Assembly (NCBI GenBank): GCA_013339895.1
Contig: JABACO010000009.1
Coordinates: 5,734,891-5,798,890, forward strand
DNA: 64,000 nt
From: Ephydatia muelleri
Lineage: Eukaryota; Porifera; Demospongiae; Spongillida; Spongillidae
Reading direction: 5' to 3'
In this document: piece after piece, positions 11,014 to 39,792 of the stretch
How positions within the stretch are numbered: position 1 is the first letter of the stretch
Layout: every line of letters starts with the position of its first letter
Position numbers and translations under genes: made by a program
Notes under the pieces: model-generated
Seen by the model: the letters and a program-made list of their open reading frames with translations, nothing else
Database searches by the model: none
Told to the model about the DNA's origin: nothing

Positions 11014-13971
11014 TCACCTATCACAGATTCCCTTCACATATAACACATCATTCATTTTCTCACTGGTCACAGCCTTCTGCAAATTAATATGTCACTACAA
11101 TAAGCACATCGAACAAATCATATGCAATATTGTAGATTAATGCACAATCTCTATGTACCACTCATGTTGCATGCCTTGTATTCCATATTTTTACATACTG
11201 TATTCGACACATTCATGGCTCACATTCATTTCACTAGCCAAATGACAAAGTTCATCAGCTTTCAAGTCAACCTGTGAACATTATATGCATACAGTTGAAG
11301 AACAGTTTTTTATGTTTATATGCAGTAGTAAAATGTCACACCATTGGAGAAGAAAAGTATCATTTGAAATGATTTTTAATTCAATTAATGTACTCTAACA
11401 CAAATATGCATCAAGTGAAATATGTGCATACCAGTAGCTTAAAATGCATAATTTAAATTCCTAAGAGCTCTATCAAATTAACAAGCTAATTGAATACCAA
11501 TTTTTAGTTTGGGTTTTACATTACATGCCGTGAAGTTTCGGGTATGATTAAAATAAGGGTTGAACTATTTACAGTACAGTGGAACCCCAAAATGCGGACT
11601 CCCTGAAATACGGACACCTCGATAAACAGGACACTATCTCTAGCTCCCAAAAAACTTATGTTGACAATGCGCTTGTTACACCCCTGAATTGCGTACACCT
11701 CGATAGTCCATAATCCGGACACTACGTAAGTGCTGTTACACAATACAAAAACACCCCAACAAGCGGACATGCTGCAAGTTAACATTATTTTCACAGATTA
11801 TTTTCTGGACACGCTCCACATAGGCTCTACTTCCATGCCATATCCAGCACCACGATTCACAACTGCTCCAGTAACTTCCACTGTCCCTTTATTACATGTT
11901 CTGGACAAAAATTGACAGAAATTTCCGATTTGTGCCGAGTTTACTGAAAGCTCTTGGTGTGAGGAGTTCATGGCTTCATTGGGCCCAAAAGATAAGAAAG
12001 TGGGTCTTGATAACAGTGATGAGATGAGGATGATATGTATGTTGAAGACACGGAACCCCCTCCTCCGAGAATGAAAAATTTGACAGAAGTCATTGACTGC
12101 CTTGAAGATATTCGTTCATTTCTTGGGCAGAACAGTCGTGCAGAAAAAGGAACTAGGACTGATGAGCTACTGAGTGCAGTCACTAGGTTGAAATGCACGT
12201 GCTTTGTTCCAGCATCAATTACAGATTTTTTCCTTAATTATGCTGTATCTGTATTGTACACAATACACTGTTAAGATACACTTGCCATCATTATATTATA
12301 TGGGACAGTTCACGCGAAAATGATAACTCGCATTTATATATAAAATGTTATATAAATGCTTCTCGTTTGAATCGTTGTATCTTCCGAACGGTAAACGCTA
12401 TCAACATCCTATTTTCAACACTTCATACCACACCATTTCTCTATGGTAAAATACTTTTTGGGATCTTGCACTTGCTTTTTGCCAGTATTGCAACGTTCGA
12501 TACTCCACCGGGTTCAAACCCGCCATAACTTTCTGTAGGAGTAATGAAATCGCTTCAAATTCGGTATGCAGGTAGAGAGGTCCTATACCTATCGATTTGT
12601 TCTGTTCGTTAATTTGTATGCCATCTGTTACGGAGATATAGTTGAATAAACTACGTGCACGTTTTCTTGCTTGATTCGCGCCAATGTAATAATCCCCGCC
12701 TCCCCATACATTGAGCGGAGCGCAATTTGCCCAAATCATTGGCGCGAAACGAGCGCGAAAATGTGCACGTAGTTTGTTCAACTGTATCTCCGTAACGGAT
12801 TGCATAAAAATTAACGAACAGAACAAATAGATAGATATAGGACCTCTCCACCTACAAACCGAATTTGAAGCGATTTGATTACTCCTACAGAAAGTTATGG
12901 CGCGTTTGAACCTGGTGGAGTATCGAACGTTGCAATACTGGCAAGGAGCAAGTGCAAGACCCCAAAACATATTTTGCCATAGAGAAATGGTGAGGGTAAG
13001 AAGTGTTGAAAATAGGATGTTGATAGCGTTAACCGTTCGGAAGATATAGCGATTCAAACGAGAAGCATTTATATAACATTTTATATATAAATGCGAGTTA
13101 TCATTTTCGCGTGAACTGTCCCATATACTCATTGTAATAATAAAAAGTTCCAACCCCTGAATAAAGGACACCTAGATAATCAGGAAACTTGAGGTTGGTC
13201 CCGCTAGTGTCCGCATTTCGGGGTTCCACTGTACATTTACATAAGTCGTAAAAGCTTATCCCCAACTCTAAACAACTGTCATGAGTCATGAGTCCACCTC
13301 TCAAAACATGAAATGAGAGCAGCAGAGACTCATGATGCATGACAACCGTTCGAAATCTATTAGTCATTATTAGAGTTGGGGATAAACTAAATATTAGGAT
13401 CAGTGACAAACTCTGTCTGAGGAACTCTCACATCAAATGGAGGAGTGCAATATGAGTGGACGGTGGCGCAGGGTTGCCCAGTATCTTCCTGAACTTCTTA
13501 ATCATTATTGTGGTACGTTATCATTAATCTTTTCATTAATTTATTTATTTTAATACATGTCTATGTGCGTTAATTGTAATGATGTGAAAATAATTGTTCT
13601 ATAAATAGTTTAAAGTACTGTTTGGTAGAAACAGTGTTTAATGGAAATTTAGCAAGTGCCCACTGAGGTGTCTAACCACCTCAATAGACTGCTTATCACA
13701 TGCATTCAGGCCAGACCCCCCTGCCCATTACAGACAACACACATCCTCTCAGTTAGCCCAGCAGCTGGATTTATCTCCCAGTAATCACCCTCCCACCACA
13801 CTCCCTGTGCTTTGTGTATTTGACTATCACACTTGTAGTTGACCCTGTTCTTCCCACTTCTGCCCTCACATCATGAACTTGTATTCTGTATTGCTGTATG
13901 TTCTCTCATTATTGTACTGCGTATGCCATTTGCTGCTCTTATTAAAAAAAAAGGTAGGCAGTTCCCTGGAA

Positions 13972-14005
<34 letters not shown>

Positions 14006-16603
14006 GGCCTCTGCTTAACACATGGCTACCCTAACCCTGGGGTTAACAGCTAAAGCAACAACCTCTGCTAGCCTCTAGGGTACACTGGCCCGCACCCCAT
14101 TCGCCCCACAATGGTTCAGGCAGCCTAGAGCATGGCGGTCTGCGCCCTACCTAAGCCTACGCATACGGCTTGCACCCCCATTCACCCTACAATGGCTACA
14201 TCTGCTAGCTTAGGGTATGGCAGTCAGCTCTTGCCTCCCTTAGCTGTGTCTAGTAATTTGGGCATGTGGTCTCACGGGGTGCTCTGCCTGACCCCCTTTT
14301 ATGGCATGCAGTCTACGGGGTGCTCTGCCTGACCCCCTTTTATGGCATGCAGTCTATGGGGTACATGTGCAGGGGAGCTCTATCTAGCTGCTAGCACACA
14401 CTTGCTAAGTAAGGAATTAACCATTATTTTAATCATATGCACTGCATGTAATGTAGATACAAATTTACATAAATGCATTCAATTAGCTTGTTAATTTGAT
14501 GCAAAAGAATTTGAATTATGCATTCCATGCCTGACATCTACTTGATGTGTATCGGGTAGCACTATCAATGGTGTTGGGTCCCTCAGTTAAACTGCACTTT
14601 TGAAAACTTCATTCGAGGTTGACATCAGGCCATACCATCCATAAGAAAGATCATTATGTGTGGTCTCTACTCATGAGACAGCTTTGTCTCTCTGCTGTAT
14701 TTGAACATGAAGTAATCCAATAACTTGGCAAACATCACAGTTGTGAAGCAAATCTGGTTACATTTTAATAGATGGTTGAGTACTAAACAGAATTCCTATT
14801 TCTCCAAAAATTGCTTCAACAGACAGGCAGCCCTTCCCAATAAAAAATGAATTAGGTTTCATACAACACACATGCATTCCTAGTCAGCCTCACAATGCTT
14901 TGGGTATGAAGCATCTCAGTTGGGATGTAGTCATGTCCCAAGACATGCTATTTGCACAGAGATGAACTACATCACCGCTATGCGAAAGGGGTAGTCGTTC
15001 TGTGTAATCAACTTGATGTTAAACATGATGCTAGACAATGTCGCACAGTGCTAAATAACATCAAGGTATCAGTAACAGTGTACAGTACAAGGATATTAAT
15101 CAGTGTTAGCTCTTGTAAAAAAAGAAGGCCGCTTGCTTGCCCCTCATCTGACAATTACAGAGCAGTACTAATCGATTTACAGTGCAAATGTAGGCTATCA
15201 AATAAGGACATTACAAAGGCATACAAATCAGGGTATCTATACAAAAAGTCCTGTAACATAATTGCCAGTGTTTAGCATCATAGAGCCCCTAGTACAACAG
15301 TTGCTAGGGGAAATTGTCTCATCACAATCATTGTACTTTGTTATTCATTGCATTCCATTCAACATTGCAATGACGTTCCCTGGAACAAATTTGGTGTACT
15401 TTGCCATTTCTTGGTAATGTTATACTGTAAGCAATAAGGCAATTTGCATCTGGGTACAAGCCTACTGTCAAAGTACTGTAGGCCAGTGCAGAGTATAGCA
15501 TTCAACCATTTCTCTAGGTTAATGTTACATATCAAGGTTGTTTAAAATGGCTACACTTTCAGGGGCGGACGCAGGATTTAGAGTTGGGGGGGGCACCAGT
15601 GGCGTATCCAGGATTTCAGCGAGATGGGGGTGCTTAAGATCAGGACCCATACGAAAAGTGGGTGGGGGGGGGGGGGGGCAGTCCACTTCAAGTCCGATAT
15701 ACGAAAAGGGGGGGGGGGGGGGGGGGGGGGGACAGTCCACTTCAGGTCCGATACGAAAAGTGGGAGGGGGGGGGGGCAGTCCACTTCAGGTCCGATACGA
15801 AAAGTGGGGGGAGGGGGGGGGGGGGCACACAGAAAATATTATCTACATGTACCTACCTATGTACTACCTAGGTATACTTCACATGTGCGCGCGAATGAAC
15901 TTAAAATACATGCCGGCAAAGGTTAACTTATTATAATTTTTTTTTGTCATCCGTATGTTAGGGGGGGCGTGTGCCCTCCACGCCCCCCCCCCCCCCCCTA
16001 AATCCGCCACTGACTTTGTCACCAATAAGGGAACCATTAATAAGGTGCTTGTTTAGAGGTCACAATGCACAGCTGGCATTTGTTTAAATCTCTGTTGCAT
16101 TCGTTGGAATTTCTGGCGATACTCAAGTAGATGATTGTAAAGAGATGAGCCAGGTTCTCCATGTTACTACATGCACAGTGAAAAATGTTCACTGAGAAAA
16201 CCTTATGTCCAGCCCACTCATGGGAGAACCAATGCACTACATTGCAGCAGAAAAGTTCAATTCTTGTAGAATTTGTAGATGATTGCATTCCAAAAGATAG
16301 TTCAAAAGGCAATGCACCATCATGGAATTGTAGCGAAATCTAACTGTAGGAATACACTTCTCGCATCAGTGGTTCTTGGTTCTGAAAATGCAGGAAAGCA
16401 GGTACATAGGTACATGCATTCATGTTTTTGATTTGTTGGCACTCAGCATTTCAAGCTTGTTTGGTTCATATAACAGATGCATTCACGGCCTTCCATAAAA
16501 TAGGCCTATGTCTCTCTGACCATGCATCATTAGTTTCAGAACACTCATTATAAAATTTTGCAATAGCTGATATTTCACATGAATGTATAAAGCAATGGTT
16601 TTT

Positions 16604-16645
<42 letters not shown>

Positions 16646-17134
16646 GGGGGGAAGGAAAATGTTCTCTATGATAGACTAAACAGAGCCTAGTTTTTCATCT
16701 GAATTTTTTTTTACACAATTTCACCTGCTATCACAGTAATGATGCATAATAAAAACATTTGTATATGTCACAAAACAAACCACTGTGCTCGTTCTTAGAA
16801 ACAACTTTAAACCAGCTAAGATAACCGTTCAGCACAAAATTTCAATCCACATAAAAATTTAATAAACTTACTACAAATATCTCCAGTGGTTGCTTAGTAG
16901 TAATTGTTTGTAGCAATGGGGTCAATTTAGCTAGAACCTTTGTGGAAGCAGCACAATGTTGTCATAATAACACATATCAGTACAATATTCAAAAAATAAA
17001 ATATTACTTGATATAAATTACAAAGCATATGAGACTAAATCGTTGTTGTGTAATGTACTAAATTAAATTCGTTCAAATTTTAAATTTTACCAAGACTGTA
17101 CAGCCTCCACATTTAGAACAATTGTAGCAGAAAG
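11014..17134 (-). CDS. Possible multi-exon gene of unknown function
   Basis: I do not recognise this gene; it is inferred only from exon-like islands with consensus splice sites and compatible phases. Candidate exons, 5' to 3' on the minus strand: 17,134-17,091; 16,937-16,872 (reading VLAKLTPLLQTITTKQPLEI then FV); 16,381-16,345 (NQEPLMREVYSY); 16,236-16,202 (HWFSHEWAGHK), perhaps continuing open to 16,037; 11,271-11,224 (VDLKADELCHLASEMN); and 11,076-11,014 (AVTSEKMNDVLYVKGICDR then a TGA stop). The 16,937, 16,381 and 16,236 exons join in phases 0, 0 and 1. The last two join in phase 0 and read like a natural C-terminus. The 4.7 kb between 16.2 and 11.3 kb is packed with transposons. The two exon groups may belong to different genes, or be chance. 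Confidence 0.3.
11577..13231 (+). mobile_element. Pogo/Tigger-like DNA transposon, deleted, with nested insertion
   Basis: Terminal inverted repeats CAGTGGAACCCCAAAATGCG at the left and CGCATTTCGGGGTTCCACTG at the right, of the type used by pogo/Tigger elements. The only coding remnant is at about 12,035-12,230. It reads LEDIRSFLGQ then a tail ending ITDFF, which resembles the C-terminus of pogo transposases. The DDE catalytic core is missing. Foldback B is inserted at 12,298-13,126 and accounts for half the length. A short relative with the same ends is at 48,663-48,845. Confidence 0.75.
12298..13126. mobile_element. Foldback element B, about 400-base arms
   Basis: An almost complete palindrome. 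The left end TATATGGGACAGTTCACGCG is matched by CGCGTGAACTGTCCCATATA at the right, and similarity continues inward to a short centre near 12,690-12,745. Internal boxes CTTCCGAACGGTAAACGCTA, ACCACACCATTTCTCTATGG and CTGTTCGTTAATTTG are shared with foldback A. It sits inside the pogo-like element, so it arrived later. The 256-codon ORF at 12,401-13,171 is a by-product of the palindrome. Confidence 0.9.
13255..13386. mobile_element. Small hairpin MITE
   Basis: Perfect inverted ends CTTATCCCCAACTCTAA and TTAGAGTTGGGGATAAAC-like flank an inner palindrome (CATGAGTCATGAGTCCACC and GAGACTCATGATGCATGAC are related). Length about 130 bases, non-coding. Confidence 0.65.
13972..14004 (+). repeat. Poly-G homopolymer, 33 bases
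   Basis: An uninterrupted run of 33 G on the given strand. It can form G-quadruplexes and is prone to assembly length error. Confidence 0.9.
14270..14361. repeat. Tandem duplication, 49-base unit
   Basis: ACGGGGTGCTCTGCCTGACC plus CCCTTTTATGGCATGCAGTCT occurs twice in a row, followed by the start of a third copy (ATGGGGTAC). It lies in a locally GC-richer island at about 13,690-14,400 that has no recognisable gene. Confidence 0.8.
15560..16012. mobile_element. Non-autonomous DNA element with G-rich minisatellite
   Basis: The left end CAGGGGCGGACGCAGGATTT and right end AAATCCGCCACTG are imperfect terminal inverted repeats of a type common in invertebrate genomes. A second internal start AGTGGCGTATCCAGGATTTC at about 15,598 suggests nested copies. 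Between 15,655 and 15,830 a unit of about 45-60 bases (CAGTCCACTTCAGGTCCGAT then ACGAAAAGTGGG and a G-run) repeats three to four times with variable poly-G. The glycine-rich and proline-rich ORFs over it are artefacts. Confidence 0.7.
16599..16655. repeat. Poly-T/poly-G tract
   Basis: About 15 T followed directly by more than 30 G, with one A interruption near the end. Low complexity, quadruplex-prone, assembly length uncertain. Confidence 0.85.
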
Positions 17135-17374
17135 CTTATGATCGAGTCCCCAACCAACAGCTCATTATTGTGCCTTCATAACATACATGAATAGATGCAT
17201 CTAGTTCTGTCCCTAAACAGCATACATGTACATACCAGTGATGCTATGCCTTTTGATCATTACACTTATCACTGAAATTCAGCCTGTAAGCTATTGGATG
17301 ACCTTATGCACTGGGAGTTACAGTGCCTTTAAGAACCTCAGGTCCGCCATGAACGAATTTTGCACAATTGACAT

Positions 17375-35373
<17,999 letters not shown>

Positions 35374-35458
35374 AGTACATGGCTTTATGGCTGTCAATTC
35401 ATGATCAATAGCGATAATGGCACAAGTTAATTAAATTGTGATTATTAAATATAATTGT

Positions 35459-38400
35459 TCAAATGTATCCATCAACGGCTTGCTGGCATAGTCTCGTATA
35501 TGTATCTTTCTCTTCTTGTGTCATTTTTGCTACCATCTCTCCTGTTACTTCATCCAGTAACACCCATTTGTCTCCGACCTGGAATGACCAGGTGAACAAG
35601 GAATATGCATACACACATGACTTACAACCATGTTACTCGTTGCAGTTACCTTCATTTTGAAGTCTTCTTCTTCTTCTGCTTCTTCTTCAACAATTCGTTC
35701 TGCATTAAGTTCCACTGTTGTAGTTAGCTCCTCATCACTGCTGCTTCCACTGCTATACGTGGCACTTGCTTGCTGATAAGCAGCAGAGGGCTGCGGAACC
35801 TTCACTTCGTGTGCAAGTAACTCGGCCAATATCTGGTGATCTATAGAGATAAATTGAATCAACTTGGTTGCAGTTGATACATCAGTTAATAACATGTATT
35901 ACGATTCAGAAACAAAGCATAAAAAATGTGGTGTTAATTATTTAAGACCATTTAATTTAAATCAAATGGCAAGAAAGAAATGATGCGAGTTGAAGGACAG
36001 CAGGAGAAATGATAGAATTGAAATATGCAGCACAATGTGTCTAATTGTGCTTAGCCAGACGCTCCGAATCTCAGTGATAAGAAGCACTGTGTAGAGGAGA
36101 TTTCAGAATATAAAAACATGCGTTAGGTCCCTTTGCGTGGAAATGATCCCAAATGTGTCTTTGGAAACTTTATGACCAAATTGACTGTTGAACTTTTAAA
36201 AATAAAAGAATAAATGCAATTTGGCATATTTTCGTGGCACCAAGGGTTAAACTGAAACAGAATGATATTTGAATACTTATGCTCCTGGGGTAGGGGAGGG
36301 GTGGGGGGAATGTATATGGATGCTTTTGTGCTAGAAGCATGCTCAATTTGCAGCAGGCTATTGTTAGAACTGAGCTTAAATTAGGCATTCGTTCTGGCCT
36401 GGATTGGCAAACGATCTCAGCAGGCTTTCTGCTAGAACATGGTTTTAAAAATGCAAAATTGTGTACTTGCAGTTTGGATGCATTAATAGATTCAGGTGAA
36501 TAGAGCCATTTAGAAATAATATCAACGAGGCAGCAACAATACATTATTCTCAATTCCAATGTGGGATTAATCTCTGAAAATTTGTTGAGAAAAATTGGCT
36601 GCAGTATTTGAAGAACACGCATATTGGAATTAGGAATCTAAATCATTGTGAAATGCAGTACCCTGTGTTATGAAATAGGTTGTTAGCATATCTGCACCTT
36701 GCTTGCTTGAAATTACAAGTAGATACTTTTATTTGTTGTTGTTGAAGATGATAGAAAAAAGAAACATGCGCACGTGTATAAATCTTTGAATTTTAATGTA
36801 CGTAGAGGTGACTGTTACAGGAATTCACAACAGTGTTTCATCATTCGAAAAATAATACCCTCAAATGGCGCTACATGCAAATCACAGTATGCTAGGTGCC
36901 ACACATATGTAACTGCTTGTACATACCTGATGTGGATGGCTTGCTTGCAGACAAATTCTCTTCCAAAGCCACTGGTGCTGGTGCACCTGGTGTGATGTCA
37001 TCTAGATGTACAGTACTGTATTTCATCCATTCTGGTCTTTCTTTTCCCACTACCTAAAAATATGTGTTGATATTTTTAGGAGCTATAGAAAAATTATATC
37101 TTCAGTAGCAAATCCTCCAGGTGCCCATGCATTCATAAAAGCATCAACAGACATGTCATGTGCTTGCACAAACCATTATGTAAACAATCACCAACATTCT
37201 TGATCTGGGAATAACAATATTACTACATCAAGAAAACTTTTTTTTTTTTTATACTGGTAATTTCACAAACCTCTTTTTGCTGTTGTGCAGCTCCAATTGT
37301 TACACGAACAGCTTGGTCACCGCCATACAGGTCAACACTAGCATACATGTAAATATGATAAGATTTTAAAAACATAATAAAACTCCATAAATTATCAATT
37401 CCCGTTCTATGTCTATGTACCCATATAGTTCATCCCACCCCATTAGATAAGTGAAGAAACAGATTGAACTACAAATTTCATACCACAAAATCTACTATGA
37501 TCTTCATCATGCACTGCTTTTTTTCCCACACATGCACTTACTAAGAATTTTTTGATCACATTTTTAATTAGTAGCGGATGAAAACAATTAGGATTGCAAA
37601 ATGTGCAGTTTGTTTATAATGCGATAATCAGTTAAATATATTCAATGACTGTTGTTAAATACCACCCCATACTACAAATAAACAGAGTTTTACATTGATC
37701 ATGGTAACAGCATGAAAGGATAAAATATTACCATATTGCTCTGAGAGTGAAAAATGAACTTTACATTTATTTGGTTATTCAAGGAAGTAACTAATTATTA
37801 AGATAGAGAGATCTAATTATGGCTAAACGCGTTTTTCAACACCAGAAGAATATTGCAGCAATAATATGTTAACATAAAGATGTGTAATAATCTATTCTCT
37901 GTAATAGTAATAATTGCATACGCTTTTCGAGATGCCCATTGCTCTTTTGAAATTGAGCTTTTGAATCCTTTTGCATGCAGGTGCTAGAGGGAGAAAAACA
38001 CTCATCATATTAGTACTCCATTCAAGTATTGCATTACTTTTTGGATACTTTGAGCTTCAGGCTCAAGTAGTTCAGGTGCAAGATTGATTGTTTCAGCCTC
38101 TTTTAGTAGCTCCATTATAGGCTTCATTTGCAAATTCAACCTGTTACCACAATTCACATGAATAAAGCAGGATGAGCACCTATGCCTTACTTCACAATTA
38201 TGGCCCTGGAATCAACGTTTTGTACAGTCTGTTTGTCTTCTTGGAGTTCAGTTTTACAGTGCAAACATCTGAATGTACAGCATGCAAATTATAAATAACA
38301 GCAGTAACTGCAAAATAACTAACTTCAGGCTACCATCCACATGATCAATAATTCGGTCAACGTCAAGATCTGAAAAGGTAGATTGACAACCTGGACACTG

Positions 38401-39062
38401 GTATGATGTACGGTTTTGAACCTGTAACAACAGTAACAGAATCTATTAAATAATCTCGGTACTAAGTATATGTAATCATCAACTCACCTTCTTCTCTTCC
38501 ATTTCTATTTTTTTCCTCATTTGATCTAACTTATACTTCACTGCATTAACAAACTGCTTGTAGTTAATATAGTAATAGTGTGCCATGTGCTGTTTCTCCA
38601 CTTGTTCGCCATCGACAGTTTCCATCTTCTGCAAACTAGTACAACTGAGTAGCATTGCAAAGTACAGTATGTTACGGCGCAGTACCTCTTAATTAGTTTA
38701 TCTTTTTTCAGGAAGACAAGGGCTTGCCGCAACTGAAATAGATACACTGTTGCTACTGTACAGTACTGGATCGTATTCATGTTTCTACCTGCTTCTGGTC
38801 AAACTTCAATACATCAAATAAGTCTTCTTCTCTGACACTGAAATTTTTGTCGTTATTTCACACAAGCGTAAGGCCGTATTTATTGAGTACCAAGGATACA
38901 TTGACAAAACGTCCAGAACTGCTATCTGAGTGGGCTGATAGTAACCCCGTGCTATCAATCGAACGAGCTTCTTGAGCGCCAACGGTATTTCGCCTGTTAT
39001 GAAATAGATATCTGCATATCTGCGTGCTCTTCACACTTACGTATGACTGGTTGGTCGCTCAT
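35459..39062 (-). CDS. GTF2E1: Transcription initiation factor IIE subunit alpha
   Basis: TFIIE-alpha joins the RNA polymerase II pre-initiation complex in the nucleus and recruits and regulates TFIIH. Thirteen exons join in phase to give 404 residues (human 439): 39,062-39,041; 38,993-38,891; 38,837-38,789; 38,732-38,686; 38,635-38,488; 38,421-38,324; 38,268-38,191; 38,140-38,038; 37,983-37,922; 37,337-37,271; 37,053-36,927; 35,840-35,650; 35,578-35,459. The N-terminal winged helix contains REEDLFDVLKFDQKQ and HYYYINYKQFVNAVKYKLDQ. A C4 zinc ribbon follows, CPGC (about 131-134) and CLHC (about 157-160), then a helix ending LAPELLEPEAQ. An acidic, serine-rich tract (SSGSSSDEEL, EEEAEEEEDF) precedes the C-terminal MTQEEKDTYTRLCQQ helix. 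The start is the ATG of MSDQPVI. Its stop is 85 bases before the GCN2 start on the same strand. Confidence 0.95.
36060..36151. mobile_element. MITE family M1, copy 3 (right-end fragment)
   Basis: Only the right portion is present: GAATCTCAGTGATAAGAAGC, AACATGCGTTAGGTCCCTTT then GCGTGGAAATGATCCCA. It sits in the long GTF2E1 intron between 35,840 and 36,927. Confidence 0.7.
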
Positions 39063-39221
39063 TTTTCAATAATCCACTTCAGACTATAAAACAATGATAT
39101 AGATTATTAACGACTTTCATGTTTAGTCTGGGGACCATACCACATACCGTGAAAACTAATTATACAAATTTTCCCCAGCGTACAATGATTATTATACTTA
39201 GTCGAAACCAATAAATCATAC

Positions 39222-39451
39222 CGGTAATGCAACACGTTATAAAATATCCAGTACGCGCAAGAGACTGTAACCCTCGCGTTGAAATGTATGGCTAATTAAA
39301 AATTCAGAGCCTTACAACTCCATGAATAATAGATACTCCTGATTCTCAAGAAGCAATGTGTAGAGAACATTTCAGACTTCTAGAATATCAACAACAACAA
39401 AAAAAAGAACTCTTGAAAAAACATGCGTTAGGTCCCTTTTCAACGATCCCA
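39222..39451. mobile_element. MITE family M1, copy 4
   Basis: It shares CGTTATAAAATATCCAGTAC, GTATGGCTAATTAAAAATTC and AACATGCGTTAGGTCCCTTT with the other copies, but has lost the outer left end and part of the right terminal repeat. It lies between the SEPHS SECIS element and the GTF2E1 start. Confidence 0.75.
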
Positions 39452-39614
39452 TATAAGTGAGAGAAAAACCCACAGCCAATTTGCTAAACGTTCCACTGAC
39501 CTTGCCACATGTTAAGACCACATGCCGCCAAGAACTTTCACCATCCAAAACATTGTAATCACAATACAAACTCCAGATCCAACCCACAGCAAGTAACACA
39601 GTTGAAATATGAAC

Positions 39615-39684
39615 TGTATAAAATATACATCAGCCAAGTAGTTACCAGCAAAGGTTTTAACTACAAGACCTCATGGTTTATACA
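39615..39684 (-). promoter_or_regulatory. SECIS element (type II-like) in SEPHS 3' UTR
   Basis: On the minus strand a hairpin carries the SECIS features in order: helix I TGTATAAA pairing with TTTATACA (39,677-39,684 with 39,615-39,622); the quartet strands ATGA (39,671-39,674) and TGAT (39,629-39,632); helix II GGTCTTGTAGTT opposite AACTACTTGGC with GTAGTT/AACTAC perfect; an unpaired AAA exactly 12 bases after ATGA; and a mini-stem ACC/GGT capping a six-base loop. It begins about 108 bases after the SEPHS stop. SECIS elements direct SBP2 and EFsec to recode UGA as selenocysteine, matching the in-frame TGA at 50,135-50,137. Confidence 0.88.
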
Positions 39685-39792
39685 AATCACAAATCCAAAA
39701 AAAAAAAAGGTCTATGGTCTCCCTGTGAAGCTGCTCAAACCTCAACAAGATAACCAATGAACAGTCTGTTACAAAATAACACACACACATTT

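Larger units (their letters stand above)
11441..14530. repeat. 3.1-kb composite bounded by inverted repeats
   Basis: A 50-base segment at 11,441-11,495 (…CAAATTAACAAGCTAATTGAA…) recurs inverted at 14,474-14,530 (…TTCAATTAGCTTGTTAATTTG…), with further weak similarity outside each. Between them lie a pogo-like element, a foldback nested in it, a hairpin MITE, a 33-base poly-G run and a 49-base tandem duplication. Whether the ends define one mobile unit or two inverted copies of a small repeat is unresolved. Confidence 0.4.

Noticed and set aside
12401..13171. 256-codon ORF, the longest in the window
   Set aside because: It runs across both arms of foldback B; its sequence mirrors itself and matches no protein family.
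15538..15936. Glycine-rich and proline-rich ORFs on both strands
   Set aside because: They are translations of poly-G runs and a G-rich minisatellite; all frames look alike.
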